A stretch of 64,000 bases of DNA from Saccharum officinarum (taxonomy: Eukaryota; Streptophyta; Magnoliopsida; Poales; Poaceae). The stretch lies in NCBI GenBank assembly GCA_020631735.1, contig CM036197.1, forward strand, positions 46,671,880 through 46,735,879, in the 5' to 3' direction. Shown piece by piece: positions 38,042 to 51,366 of the stretch. The position numbers and the translations under genes are program-made. Below the pieces are notes generated by a model. That model had not been told where the DNA came from, did no database searches, and saw only the letters and a program-made list of their open reading frames with translations. Position 1 is the stretch's first letter. Each line of letters starts with the position of its first letter.

Positions 38042-41000
38042 TCAGACACGGTGGTGCTGCAACTGCAGCAGCCGCGAGTAGGCGCCCTCCGGCCGGGCCA
38101 GGAGGTCGTTGTGGCTGCCGTGCTCCACGATCCGCCCGTCCTGCACGACCGCGATGCGGTCCACCCCTCGGATCGTCGACAGCCGGTGCGCCACCAGCAC
38201 GGTGGTCCGCCCCTTCATCAGCCGCTCCAGCGCCTCCTGCAGCACGCACTCCGACTCGGCGTCCAGCGCGCTCGTCGCCTCGTCCAGCAGCAGGATGGCC
38301 GGGTCCTTGAGCACTGCCCTGGCGATGGCGATTCGCTGCTTCTGCCCACCTGACAGCTGCATGCCCCGCTCGCCGACCGCCGTCTTGTAGCCATCGGGCA
38401 GCTGGCTGACGAAGCCGTGCACGTTCGCCGTCTTCGCCGCCTCGATCACCTCCTCCTCAGTCGCACCCTCCTTGCCGTACGCAATGTTTTCGAGGATGCT
38501 CGAAGCGAAGAGGACTGGCTCCTGCTGCACGAGGCCGATCTTGAGCCGCAAGGACTTCAAGTTCAGCGTTCGGATGTCCTTGCCATCAATGGCCACTTTC
38601 CCCCCGCACGGGTCGTAGAACCGCTCGATGAGAGCAATGACCGTGCTCTTCCCTGAACCGCTGGCTCCGACTAGTGCTTGGCTGCGCCCTGCTTGGATTT
38701 TCAGGTTGAAGTCCTTGAAGATTTGAATGTCTGGGCGTGCTGGATACGAAAAGTCCACGTGCCGCAACTCAATGTCCCCACGGATGGTGGTGACACGCTC
38801 TGACTCTGGATCATCAGGCTCAATTCTTGTTGCTCTGTTGAGGATGCCAAAGATGGATCGGATGGATTCACCTCCGCGGATGATCTCTGGGGCCAGGCTC
38901 ACCGTCTCAGCTACGGAGTTGGCAGTCACCACAAGGACAACAAAAACCTTGATGACCTTGGAGAAGGTGGACCCGTGTGACCGCACAAGATGAGAACCAT
39001 ACCAGAGGATGAGCGCTTCTGAGGAGTATAAGCAGAGCTGTGACAGGCCAAACAGAAGACCTGATGTCTGGCTGCGGCGGAGGATTTGCTGCTCTGGTAC
39101 ACTCAGTTCATGGCTGAAGAGTGACAAGATCTTGCTTTGAGCGTTGAAGGCCGCTACGGTGCGGATATTGCTCACTCCTTCACCTGCAACCATACTGCTC
39201 TTGGCATGTGCCTTTGCCGTGTCACCAGCAAAGCCCTTCATTGAAAGTTGCTGAAAGCACAAAAAGAAACAACATTCTTATTTCAGAGATAGTGAGATAG
39301 TGAAGTTGTCTTCAGTACACATATTCTACACAGCCAGTATAAAACTAAGAAATGTTCTGATTTCGACAAGCAACTAAACTGGCAAGACGTTCATGTTTTC
39401 TTTAAGATGGACTTGAACAGTAGGTTAAGTCTCAAGATGACAGAAAGACATCAATCACTTAAAAGTAGGCAAAGAAATTACCTGAGCAAAGTTGGCAAGC
39501 ACAAGTAGAGGGAAAGTTGCCAGAATAAGTATTGCCACTCTCCATTCAATGATAAATCCAACAACAAAAGAAGTCATAAGGGATGTCATGTTCTGCAGGA
39601 TGACTGATATTCTCTCAGCTATAGCCGACTTCACATCAGCTGCATCAACAGCTAGACGTGCAGCCACAAGACTTGAATTGTTTTCTTCTTCGTCAAACCA
39701 ACCAACTTCATTCCTAAGTATTGCTGCAGTGAATATTGTAGAGATTCACAACATATTCAAGTGACACCACAAAAACTGATTTCAGAATGGGGAAAATACA
39801 TACCAGACAACATCATCCGCCTAACCCTGGTTGTAAGATTTTCTCCCATGATGCTGAAGAAGTAATGCTGCACAAGATAAGCAACGACGGCATATATGCC
39901 AGTGCCAATATAGATGAACACATATAGCTTGGTTTTCTTCTCCATTTCATTGGGGTCCCTGTAATAGAACACATCAAGCATTTCACCCATAACAATGGCA
40001 AAAGTTGGGCCAATAAATCCTGAGAGGACAGAACCAATGGCCCCCAACACTGCATAAGGCCATTCAGGTGCATTCAGTTTCAGAAGCTTGAAGAAGTATC
40101 CACGTGGTGCTGGGTATTTGCGGTCATTATCAGCATTAGAAATCATCTCAATGCGACCATCTGCTCCAGTACTGTACTGATAACTGAGGTTCCTTAGACT
40201 TCCAGACCTGAGGCTGAGAGATTTGGTGGAAAGTGAGCTTGTCAAGTGAATTGACCGTGACCTGCGGGTAGATGCACCTCCAAGATCCCTATTCCGTGCC
40301 ATGTCCTGAAAACGGACAAGGGAGGCATATGCTCCAGAGGTTCCTTTTGCTAGGAGTTCATCATGTGTCCCCGTCTCAACAACTTGGCCTTGTTGGATCA
40401 CAGCGATCAAGCTCACGTTTCTGATAGTGGATAGGCGGTGGGCAACAACTACAGTCGTCCTCCCAACCATCAAACGGTCTAAAGCTTCTTGCACAATGCT
40501 TTCTGAGTCTGCATCTAATGCACTGGTAGCCTCATCGAGGAGCAGAATCTTTGGGTTCTTCAGCATAGCACGAGCTATTGCTATACGTTGTTTCTGACCA
40601 CCAGAGAGCTGGATGCCTCGCTCACCTACCTGTGAATTTAAAAAATGAAGAAATTAATATTTAATTGATTAGACCAGACTTACATGTATGTAGAAAAAAT
40701 ATAGACGCACCATTGTGTTGTAACCATTTGGAAGAAGAGATATAAAACTATGTGCATTGGATGCAGTCGCTGCAGCCTCAACTTCTGCAATAGTTGCATC
40801 TGGCTTTCCATACAGTATATTCTCAAGGATTGTTGTTGCAAAAAGAGCAGGTTCTTGGTTTACCAGACCAATCTGATCTCTCAACCACCTCAACTGGAGT
40901 GTCTTTATGTCAACATTGTCTAGCAAAACCTGGCCTGCAATGCAAATTAAGTTAGCCAATAGTTTAAAAGGAGCCATAAATTCGAAGGAAGCAAATCAAC

Positions 41001-44000
41001 AGACTCTAAGATGATGTTTTATGTTACCTTCATTAGGATCATAGAACCTTTCTATCAAAGCCACAACAGTGCTCTTTCCAGACCCACTGCCTCCAACAAC
41101 CGCAACCGTTTTACCAGCAGGGAAGAAAAGAGAGAAATCCCGAAAGATTATAACATCAGGCCTTGATGGATAACTGAAAGTAACTTCCTTGAATTCTATG
41201 TTTCCATGGACCTCTGCCAACCACTTTCCATCCTTATGATCATTGACTATGGAGGGTTTCTGGCGAATGACCTCCAACAGTTTGTAACCAGCAATCTTTC
41301 CTTTACTGAAGGCTCCGAGGTTTGAGAAAGCCTGGCCAAGACTCCTGTAGAAACAATTCAGCAGTTATTGCATGCAAGACATGAGAGAAACAGCTCATGG
41401 GCTGGGGAAAATAAGTGAAACAGAATATAATAATATCATCTTTTTTCACTTACATGCCACCGACAATTGCAGAAAAGATCGCGGTAAAAGCCTTTCCACC
41501 GTCAGTCTGCCCATTCCTGATGAAGACCCCGGCATACCAAAATACCAGTGCCCATGACATGCAAGCTATCCCATAAGTACATCCAATTCCAAGACCTTTG
41601 GCCATCCCAGCTTTGTAACCAAGCTTCAGTGTGTTCTGGATTGCTTCAGAATAGGAATTGAGCGCTTTGCTCTCTCCGACAAAAGAGTACACTGTTCTTA
41701 CTTGTGCAATTGCCTGTTCCAGAATTATTTCAGTCACCAAATAAGTAGAATGGCAAGAAACTAATTCTTATTAGTGACTAATAGCTTGTCAAAAAATAAT
41801 CTGTATAGTACGACAAGCAAATTAAATTGTTTAGGCCATGTTTGGTTCCCTTCTAGTCATTGCCACAATTTTTTGCCAAAACATGCCTAAGGTGTGGCTG
41901 ACAATTTGCTCACCATACATAAGGCAAGGTTTGCCAAATATGTCTATGGACTATGGAGGGGTAAGAAAGATTGTGTCAAGTCACAACTGTGGCAATTAAA
42001 CAATTCAAACAAGCACGCCACCTATTGCTGGTAGCAGCATAGCAGAGAGAAGTACTTCACACTACAAAAAAGGAAATTGACAGAATCTAAGGTAACTGTA
42101 ATTTCACATGAATAAATATATGTCATTTTGGTTTTAAAAAACAATGTATGTGGGTTCCTTATGGAAAGGAACAAAGGCATTCAGCAGCCTTCTATATTAT
42201 CAACAATTGTTCATCAACGAAACATGGTTAAAAATGGTTCACTCAATTCCCAGAATCCTCTATAACACTACAAATGTTTCCCAGTGATCATATTTTACCC
42301 ACAAAAGAATCAAAATATATTATCCCAACAAAGTTACATGATTAAATTTTATTCAGTACTGCACCACAATTGACAGGCTATATAAATATCACAATTGAAA
42401 CTGTGCACAGAATTAATATGCATAATGTTTCTACAATCAACTTAAAATAATTAGGTCAATAGATTCTTCAAAAAACAACCTAATTGTCCTTTTGTTAGGC
42501 ATAGGCTACCAAACCTAGTCACTTATATATCAAATTAAAGAGGCTTGAGTCCTTTTTACTACTTTCACTGCGTGATCAGTCTAGTGCAAATAGGCCCTCT
42601 TGAAACAAATCCACAAGCACAAGTAGAAAATGGGGCGACAGCGCCACCATACCAAAAGTTGAGCCAAACAAGTCCTGTGGAAAGCAGAAACCCACAAGGC
42701 ACTTGCCCCACCAAGTTTGTGGAATGGCTCATAGGATTCCCAAAGCATCAAAAGTTGAAAAAGAAGAAATGGCATGTTGGTCAGTCGTCTTACAGCATAA
42801 AAAACAGGATTCTTGGCTCCTAATCAGCAGACAGCACCAGGAAATACTACCAACCCACCAGCCCAATTCCATCCCAAGTCCAAGCGTCCACTAAGAAATG
42901 CATAGATTTATCGAACACCAATCCTAATCCTAATCCAAGAGATATATAAAATAATGGCACTAATCAGCAGTATACGGTACAGCAGCAGCAGCCAAGAGCC
43001 AAGTTCCCCACTGGAAACACGGCAGGAGGCAAGAGTCGTTGTTACCTGCTCCGCGACGACGCCAGCATTAGCATAGGACTCCCGGCTTTTGGAAGTGAGC
43101 CCGGTGAGCGTGTACGCGTACAGGCCGCCGGCAAAGGCGATGGCCGGGATGACGGCCACACTGAGCAGCGCAAGCCGCCACGCCGAAACGAACCCGACGA
43201 CGAGCCCGGCCAGGAAGGTGGCGATGTAGTGCATGAAGTTGCCGACCTTCTCGCCGATGGCATCCTGCACAAGCAGCGTGTCGGTGGAGACGCCGAAGAC
43301 GATGTCGCCCGTGCGCGCGTCCGTGTCGAAGAACCCCACGTCCTGCCGCAGCACGGCGTCCAGGTACGCCTTCCGGAGCGCGATCACCTGCCGCTCCCCG
43401 GTGTACATCCAGCACGCAATCTCTGGAGAACGAAAGAAAATGCAGCTTCAGTCGGTGTGCAAGAAACGATAGTGCGGAAGCCTGCAAACGCCATTGTAGA
43501 CTGAAGCAGCAGGCCACGCCGCCGGCAGCCGGCCGGCATGGTGGACGCCGGCGAGCTCGCTTGCCGGATTCGTCGACACGAAAACGAGACAAACATGATG
43601 TACGGAGTAATTGTTAACTTTTCCCAGTTTGGTGTGATGGCGACGGGACTTGTGTAACTGAGTGGGGTGGTCTTCGAGATGCCCCACCGGCCATGACTAG
43701 ATCCTATTTCGCGAATAGGCCCTTGTACTCCATTACTATGCTTGAAAAGAGTCATGGTGCGTCGGAGCCGGAGAAGACAGGATGTGATGGGGGGAATCGT
43801 ACGGAACTCGAGGGGACGGGGAATGGCGGATGGATAGGGGGAGGTCACCTGCGTAGGAGGAGACACAAACCACCAGCCCCAGGTAGACGAAGTAGAGCGC
43901 ATACTGCAAGAGAAGAGGAGGATAAATCATGACATAAACACATATGAGAGTTGCGACAAGAAGCGGCGATCTTGGCGAAAGAAACCGTATCCGAGATAGG

Positions 44001-44336
44001 CAACAAAGTACAAACGGGTGAGCAAAGAATGAAGAACGGACGGACCTTGGCGACCTCGTCGGTCATGGTGCGGAGGTCGGTCTGGTTCTTGCCAAAACCG
44101 TTGATGAGGTCCCCGAAGAGCAGGAAGAAGAGCGGCATGGCGGCGCCGTGCGCCAGCGCGCCCAGGCTGCCCGCCGCCATGAGCATCAGGTCCCACTTGT
44201 CGGCGAACGAGAAGAGCTCGTGGAACGCCACGGCCTGGTCCACCCTCTTCTTCCCCTCCCCCGCCGCATCGCCGCCTCCCCCTCCTCCGTTCGCCACCTT
44301 GTCCGCCTTCCCGTCCGCTGCCGCCGACTCCGCCAT
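38042..44336 (-). CDS. ABCB19: ABCB19-like auxin-transporting ABC transporter (P-glycoprotein/MDR type)
   Basis: Nine exons join in frame: 44046-44336, 43849-43903, 43046-43422, 41454-41713, 41028-41344, 40711-40934, 39804-40629, 39482-39723 and 38042-39250, giving 1266 aa. All introns have GT-AG borders. The layout is TMD1-NBD1-TMD2-NBD2. NBD1 has Walker [10 protein letters not shown] near residue 411, LSGGQ at 516 and [12 protein letters not shown] at 536. NBD2 has GASGSGKST at 1059, LSGGQ at 1163 and [11 protein letters not shown] at 1184, so both sites look active. Stretches such as [17 protein letters not shown] and [17 protein letters not shown] match ABCB19, a plasma-membrane auxin exporter acting in polar transport in stems, more closely than ABCB1. 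The start is [10 protein letters not shown], followed by a glycine run. Intron 3 (1332 bp) is the longest. Function is inferred from the family. Confidence 0.95.
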
Positions 44337-45717
44337 CGCAATGCGCTCCCCCGCCTAACCCGGACCTCCGGTAGCGCGGCTCGCACTCTCAGGCCGCAGC
44401 CGCGGCGCCCTGCGGCATTGGTGAAGGTGTCGCCGCTTTTGCTTGTCTCTTGGCCTGCGGTGGGGCTGGCGGGCTCCAAAGGAAGAGGGGGGGAATCCGG
44501 AAGCCGGAAGCGCAAGCGCCTGCCTGGGATAGCCTCGGTATCGGTGACGTGCAGGCGAGGTCCAGGGTGGTGCTGGGTTTGTGGGGGTGGTGCTGGTCCG
44601 CGCTGCGGTGGTCAGGTCAGAAGCTAGCGCAGCGTCGGGGCGAGTGATAAAGAGGAGGGCAGTGCAGTGTGGGCGCGGGGTCAGGGATAGCCACAGCCCA
44701 CTTCCGCTCACGGGCGGTGAGCTTTACCGCTAGCTCTGCGCTTTTCACCTGGATTGCAATTTGCAAATTTTTTTTTGAGGTTAGTTTTGTAAAACAAATA
44801 TTTACCACAGATTTAGTGGGTCCAAAACTGCGGTAAGTTGGGGAAAAAATATTTGCTAAAGATTTGAAAAACAAAACTGCTTTAAGTTGGGACAAAAAAA
44901 CATTTCTACGGATTTGGAAAGTCAAATGTAAATGTAAACTCTAAGAGATTAGCTAAAAACAAACTCAAAATCTTATGATTTAGCTATTCTCTAAAATAAA
45001 AAAAACATCTAAAAACTAGACCAATGCAACAGGCTCCGTAAAACTTACAGTTCTCCATTTTAAATCCTGCCATGTCATCGCCTTGCACGGATCTTTCTCT
45101 GATGCTATGCGCTCCATCGACATATATCCTGGCCATATGTCAAAACGACCTTCAAATTATCAAATCTCACAGCTCAGAACAATGAACAAGGAGACAAGAA
45201 GCAGAGTAATTTGATGGACCAAATGCACGCTCAGCATCAGCACCTACTAGGACAAGGAGAGAGTGAGAGACAGCACAACGACTTCGAAGGATAGTCGGCG
45301 TTGCACTTGACGTCGATGCAGTCCCAGGAGCCCGGTCGGTGGCTAGCATGCATGCCATAACTATCAGCCAAGTGAACCTTTAATAATGTAAAATATACTC
45401 CCTCCGTATCGGATTTATAAGTCGTTTTGGACAAGGTTTGGGTCAAACATTAGTGTTCGGTCGGGATGGTCACTGACCAAACTCTGGAAACGGATTCGAA
45501 TGGCGCGCTCGCGGGAAGTGAGCGACGTCATTAATCTGGTCTAATTAAGCTTCCTTTAATGAAGCCGGAGGTAATTAACATTAGGAATATAAATCATCAA
45601 TAACTTTTAAGTTGTTGAGTTTGCAAATGTAAAAATTATATGAATAGATTTGTCTTGAAAAATGTAAATCATCAATAACATTAGGAGTATGTGTTTTTTA
45701 TGTTATGCGCTAACTTC

Positions 45718-46012
45718 GGCCTCGTTTAAATTCAGCTGCTAAAGTTTAGGGGTGTCACATCGAGTGTTCGAACAGTAATAATAAAACAAATTACAGAAGT
45801 CCTTAGGAATCCACGAGATGAATTTATTAATCCTAATTAATCTGTCATTATCACATGTTTACTGTAGCACCACATTATCAAATTATGGGCTAATTATGCT
45901 TAAAAAATTCGTCTCGCAAATTAGTCGCAATCTGTGCAATTAGTTTTTTTTAGTCTATATTTAATACTTCATATATGTGCCAAACATCTGATGTGATAAG
46001 AACTAAACTTCT
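45718..46012. mobile_element. Tourist-like MITE (CGTCTCG family)
   Basis: Ends GGCCTCGTTTAAATTC and AAGAACTAAACTTC are weak inverted repeats. The interior carries the family words GAGATGAATTTATTAATCC and AAAAATTCGTCTCGCAAATT, itself an inverted arrangement. Exact ends uncertain. Confidence 0.55.
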
Positions 46013-46394
46013 AAGAGACAAACATATATAAGAATTACCACCGGCAACAGACACAGGTATTTTCCTTTTTTTATCTGACACTAGATTTTTACTGCAGCCG
46101 TGAGTCTTCTCGATGAGAGGCTCGTAGACACTTCAACTTTTCGTACCATAATACTCCGTATGATTTTTCATTGAATATATACTTCGTCAGCTGTATATAT
46201 TTTGAATTGAATCGTCTGAAAGAACCTTCGTGAAAAGAAACGGGCGGTCAAAGTAGATTTTTTAATACACACAAGATTTACGTATCATTGTATTAAATAG
46301 GAGATCTTAAGTTGAGATACAACGCCCTTTATCGAACGTCTAACGAGATCGACCTGACTAGGATCGTAGCTAGACCATCCTAGCGGTCAAAGTT

Positions 46395-46640
46395 GGGCCT
46401 TGTTTAGTTCCAAAAAAAATTGCAAATTTTTTTAGATTCTCCGCCACATCGAATCTTTAGACACCTGCATGAAGTATTAAATATAGATAAAAAATAAAAC
46501 TAATTACACAGTTTAGACGAAATGGACGAGACGAATCTTTTAAACCTAATTAAACTATGATTGGACACTAATTGTTAAATAACAATAAAATTTGCAACAG
46601 TGTCGTTTTGCAAAAAAAAAAATTGCGGCTAAACAGGCCC
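46395..46640. mobile_element. Tourist-like MITE
   Basis: Ends GGGCCTTGTTTAGTTCC and GCGGCTAAACAGGCCC are inverted repeats. The interior has GACGAGACGAATCTTTTAAA and CTACAGTGTCG-like AACAGTGTCGTTTTGC. 246 bp, directly adjacent to the next element. Confidence 0.75.
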
Positions 46641-46642
46641 TT

Positions 46643-46887
46643 GGGCTGTGTTTAGTTGAGAAAATTTGGGTGAAAAGTTACTGTAACACTTTTCGTTGTT
46701 ATTTGATAAAATTTGTCCAACCATAGATTAATTAGACTCAAAAGATTCATCTCGAACTTTACAGACAAACTATGCAATTAATTATTTTTTTTACCTACAT
46801 TTAATGCTTCATGTATGCGTCTAAAGATTCGATATGATAGGTGGAAGAGGAAATATTTTAGGTACACATGGCAAGTGAACGCGGCCT
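46643..46887. mobile_element. Tourist-like MITE, opposite orientation
   Basis: Begins GGGCTGTGTTTAGTTG and ends near GAACGCGGCC. The interior AAAAGATTCATCTCGAAC is the reverse complement of the arm in the neighbouring element, so the two lie tail to tail. Confidence 0.6.
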
Positions 46888-47453
46888 TGATTGGTGAAGG
46901 AAAAACGGCCAAGGTGGTAGTGACAGACTGACAGGAGCAATCAGACGAGCGACCACGTTAACCGGCCCAGGCAGTTGTGATCGAGTTGAACAGGAGCCTC
47001 CGACAGGCCGCAGTCGCGAGTGAGCGGCGCCTTGGGGTCACTGGCGGTAACGCCACCGTCGGGGCACAGCCGCAGCCCGCAGGCAGCGCATGGGGAGGAG
47101 CGAAATAAAATAAAGAGGAGAGAGAGAGAGGAGGGGACGAGTCGAGGCGAGCCGGTGCCGGTGGACCAGGGCAGCCGCAGAGCACAGGCAGGAGTCGTGA
47201 TTCCTGAGACAGGCAAGCACAGGTCGCTGCCTGTGCCGTGATTCCTCAGGGTTCAGGTTCACGGCGCTCCGCCCATGTGCCGTGGCCGGCTGGCCCTGAG
47301 TCCCGTGTCCCTGTGGCCTCCGCTCCTGCTCCCTGCCGTCCGGTGCCGTTTGGCTGGCCTATGGCAACTTGGCGAGACGAACGAGGTCGCCCCGGCTGAT
47401 GTGGGCGGCTCCGACGCTCTGCGCCGCGCGGCAGCGGCGGCAGGCGTGTTTAA

Positions 47454-47686
47454 GGGGGAGTTCAGTGAGAGGAGTTAAAGTTTAACAAATATTGTAGTAT
47501 TTTCGTCTTATTTGACAAAAAAAATTTCAATCTTGGACTAATTAGACTTAATAGATTCATCTTGTAAATTACTCCTAATTTATGTCAATATATGCATGTA
47601 ATTGGTCTACATTTAGTACTTCATATATTTAAGAAAACATTAATATGATAGGAGTTAAACTTTAACGTAACCAAACCAAACGGGCC
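47454..47686. mobile_element. Tourist-like MITE (AGTTAAAGTTTAAC subfamily)
   Basis: Flanked by TAA on both sides (47451-47453, 47687-47689). Inner inverted arms GGAGTTAAAGTTTAAC and GTTAAACTTTAACG. The right end is CCAAACCAAACGGGCC. 233 bp. Confidence 0.75.
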
Positions 47687-48134
47687 TAACTCGCCTCGGC
47701 CTCGGCGAACGGCCGGCATGGCAGGCGGGCGGCGAAAAGCCAGCTGGTTTGGCTGGGCGTCGATGGCGCGGACCCGGACGCACGGACGGACGGACGGGCC
47801 AGCCAGCGCCAGGGGACGTGTGCCCGTGTGGTTGTGGCTTTGCGGGGTTTTCCAACGGGAGGTCCACTGGCGTACGTACCCTGATCGCCACATGCGCCGC
47901 AGCCGCACGCGAGGGCGAGGTGGTGGGGAGTGGGGAGCACCGTGGCTAGTGTGGTCGTTCCGGGGAGCGTCGTACTCCGTAGGTGCCAGAGACGAGAGAG
48001 AGAGAGCCGTTAGGTGACTGTGGGAGATCAATCTGGCTCGTCCGATCAAATCACACGCTCGGCCGAGGTACGTACACCGTACACTCACCCGAGGTAGTAC
48101 ACGGTACACCCTACCGTTCTGCGCCCTCGTTTAA

Positions 48135-48349
48135 AGGCATGTTTGGTTTCTCAATCATTCACTTTAACTATCATCACATCAATGTTGTGGTAAATACATG
48201 GAGTACTAAATATAGATTAATTGTATGTATATCGGTATAAATTAGGAGTAATTTACGAGACGAATCTATTAAGCCTAATTAGTCCAAAATTAAATTTTTT
48301 TATGAAATAAGACAAAAATGGTACAATATTTGTTAAACTTTAACGCCTC
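48135..48349. mobile_element. Tourist-like MITE (AGTTAAAGTTTAAC subfamily)
   Basis: Flanked by TAA (48132-48134, 48350-48352). Reverse orientation relative to the copy at 47454. Contains GAGACGAATCTATTAAGCC and ends TTAAACTTTAACGCCTC. Confidence 0.7.
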
Positions 48350-48631
48350 TAACCTAGCATGCCGTAAGACACGAGCCAGTTCGTCGCGGCCCTCGCCGTC
48401 GTCGGGTCGGGCACGAAACGGGCCAGACCGCCAGAACGCACACTCGGTTTTGTTGTTTGGGATCGCGGAACCGTGCGCGACGTCTGCCAATCAAATCAGT
48501 CGTGTGTACGTACCGACACGAGAAACCAAACCATGGCACGACGCGAGCGTGTGGCCGCCGAGCCGACACCGGTAGTGGTAACAGAGGCCACGCCACGCGA
48601 CGATGGAGAGGTGTAGCACAGGTTCATGTAA

Positions 48632-48860
48632 GGGGTGTTTGATTGACGAGTTAAAGTTTAACCAACACTATAGCACTTTCGTTTTATTTGACAAAAAGTT
48701 TCCTATTTTGGACTAAGTAGGTTTAATAAATTCGTCTCATAAATTACTCCTAATCTGTACCGACATGCATACAATTAGTCTACATTTAGTACTCCATGCA
48801 TTTCAGGGAACATTGATATGATGGGAGTTAAACTTTAACAAAATGAAACCAAACAGTCCC
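48632..48860. mobile_element. Tourist-like MITE (AGTTAAAGTTTAAC subfamily)
   Basis: Flanked by TAA (48629-48631, 48861-48863). Ends GGGGTGTTTGATTG and ACCAAACAGTCCC. The interior has GTTAAAGTTTAACC and GGAGTTAAACTTTAAC arms. 229 bp. Confidence 0.75.
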
Positions 48861-49713
48861 TAAAGCACACGAAGGTGTCAGTACTACAAAGTGGGAGCTC
48901 TGCTCGATCGGCCGCGAGCTGCTAGAGCTGATGATGGCGGCTCAGCGAAAGTATGCCGTGCCCTCCACAGGCCCGCACGCGAGCTAAAATAATGGCGGCG
49001 CCACGTGGGCGCAAGCCTTCTTTACACTAGACTAATCGCAAGTTCCCAATCAGAGTGTGAATCCAAACTTTGACAGGCACTGAAAGGCGACGCCGTAGTG
49101 CATGACCAGGGAACCTTCAAAGAATCAAAGTACCGTATACTACTACTCGTATCGTACAATCCTAGTGCTCTGCTTGCATTGGCAGCATAAACCGAATGGT
49201 CGACAAACTGAACGGCCGCTTTCCTCACCGTGGGAGATCTTTGAACATCTAGGATCCTGCGTGCTCGTCCTCATGCGTCATGCAGGCTCTCTGGTCTCGC
49301 CCGCCCTGAGATAGAGGAGGGGATCAGGGGAAAGGAGCGGCGGACGCGGTGTTTCGCGCGGGCGCACGGGCGTCGAAACTCACGGTCGCGGAGAGAGAGG
49401 AGGGGGCCAAGGGAAAGGAGCGGCGGGTGCGGCCCTTTTGCGGGCGCACGTGACGATGGTAGTGTTGGTGTTTGGACACGCGCTTTTATCCAAACGTCTG
49501 AACTCCCGGATTGAAAAACAATGTATCACATGTAACGTCTATGAGAGGAATCATACACATGCACAAAACTAAAGAGTTATCAAAGCCAAACATCATAGTC
49601 TCAGCAGTAACCTAAAGTTAAAAAAACAAGATACCTGTGTTATGCGCCCGGGTCACCTTACTAAAAGTATCAAAAAAAAATCAAAGACGACACAGTAACC
49701 AAAAGTTGGTGTA

Positions 49714-49833
49714 AAGGGCTGGTTCGGCAGGTGGAAAAGCCGGCTGGTTTCGACTGATTCAATAGTGTTCTGTGAGAGAAAATAAGCTGAAACAAGCTGA
49801 AACAAGCCGAAACATGACCAGCAGAACAGGGCC
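49714..49833 (+). mobile_element. Short MITE, left member of an inverted pair
   Basis: Starts AAAGGGCTGGTTCGGC and ends AACAGGGCCAAA. The same 120-bp sequence occurs inverted at 51254-51366. The core ATTCAATAGTGTTCTGTGAG and three AAC(A)AGC(C/T)GAAAC words are shared. Superfamily not assigned. Confidence 0.7.
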
Positions 49834-50286
49834 AAACTGTAAACAAAACGAGGGCAAGTCATTAAACAATAAGGGCTTCCCAACGCTACATTTTTACTCA
49901 TAACCCCAGTTGTCATGTAGGATCAGATAAAAAAAGTAGGTGCTATATAATTGTCATAGTAACTTGCAGAAGTTACATATGTTTGGGGGAGAGAAGGTGG
50001 TCCATACTAAAAAGAAGAGAGAGAGGAAATAAATGTGAGGTATAATGATAGAAAAAGTTTCTTTACAAACTACAAGCAATGATAGTTTGCATTATGTAAA
50101 TAGTAATCTCAATATTTTCTAGTCTATATAGATTATTTTATTTGTACTAGAACCACTCCATCGGTGGTGCCCTAAACGCCCCTGCTGTTTCAGCAGCATG
50201 TTGGCTGTGGCAGAATGGCCAGATTGCAGAAATGATTGGAGTTGCCGGCACTGCAAAGCTGATATGGTTTATGGTGAATTTAACGA

Positions 50287-50622
50287 GGTGTTTAGTTCCT
50301 GGACGAAAATTTTTGGGTATCATATCGGATATTTCGTAGAATGTTGAAAATGGTGTTCGGATACTAATCAAAAAACTAATTACATAACTCGTCTGAAAAC
50401 CGCGAGACGAATTTATTAAGCCTAGTTAATCCATCATTAGCATGTGTTTAATGTAGCACAACATAGTCAAATCATGGATTAATTAGGCTCAAAAAATTCG
50501 TCTCAAAAATTTATCGCAATCTGTGTAATTAGTTATTTTTTTGTTTATATTTAATACTCCATACATGTGTCCAAATATTTAATGTGATGGGGTGAAAAAT
50601 TTTGGGTAGAAACTAAACACCC
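50287..50622. mobile_element. Tourist-like MITE (CGTCTCG family)
   Basis: Ends GGTGTTTAGTTCCTGG and AGAAACTAAACACC are inverted repeats. The interior pairs GCGAGACGAATTTATTAAGCC with GGCTCAAAAAATTCGTCTC. About 336 bp, target duplication unclear. Confidence 0.7.
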
Positions 50623-50651
50623 CACATCGATAGCGTACACAGTAGTACGTA

Positions 50652-51072
50652 CTCACTCCGTCTTGTAATAACTGCACGTTTGCGGTTCAAAAATTTTCTC
50701 AAAATGAAGGGTCGCAATGGATAGCAGACTGGTAGCTGTAACCTGTGCCACTTTGACCGAGAGAATAAAAAAAACATTGAAAAAAGGAAAACGCAGGGAG
50801 TGCTGGGTGCGTGCGTCCTCTCGTCCACACATTCAAGTCAATCCTCACCGAGCCTCCTCTAGTCCATGCCTATCGAGCGCTTCCTGTCCACTCGTTCCCA
50901 CTAGCCTTTCATCGATTTGCCAATAAAAAATAAAAGAAAACGGATGTCCGGCCTCATCTCATCCCTTCATCTCGATAGTTCTCGGGACTCTGCAAACTCA
51001 TTCAGCCGCACCTGTTCACCCTTGGTTTTCGTGCCAGACTCTACACGAGCAAATATTATGAGACGGAGGGAG
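50652..51072. mobile_element. Stowaway-like MITE with enlarged interior
   Basis: Ends CTCACTCCGTCTTGTAATA and TATTATGAGACGGAGGGAG are inverted repeats, flanked by TA (50650-50651, 51073-51074). At 421 bp it is longer than the Stowaway at 34203. The interior is partly GC-rich and unlike other Stowaways, which suggests a filler or captured segment. Confidence 0.7.
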
Positions 51073-51253
51073 TACTTGTATAATAATAAACCGAAACTGC
51101 TGCCACTCAGTGGTATCTTGTTGGGTGCTTTCAGTTTCAGAGCGTCAGTGCCCCGCATGTTTGCGAGCTGTTCATTGGCACGCTTTACTTTACAGGGAGG
51201 AACAGATACGCTGATAAAGCCGGCTTGTTTTCCTCCCTGCTTGGTTCCTTTCT

Positions 51254-51366
51254 TTGGCCCTGTTCTGCTGGTCATGTTTCGGCTTGTTTCAGCTTATTCT
51301 CTCTCACAGAACACTATTGAATCAGCCGAAACCAGCCGGCTTTTATACCAGCCGAACCAGCCCTTT
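51254..51366 (-). mobile_element. Short MITE, right member of an inverted pair
   Basis: Reverse complement of 49714-49833: starts TTGGCCCTGTTCTGCTGG and ends AACCAGCCCTTT. A few substitutions and small indels separate the two. Confidence 0.7.

Noticed and set aside
38026..38390. Plus-strand frames opposite ABCB19 exon 9 (and others at 43229-44627)
   Set aside because: Antisense shadows of the transporter coding exons.
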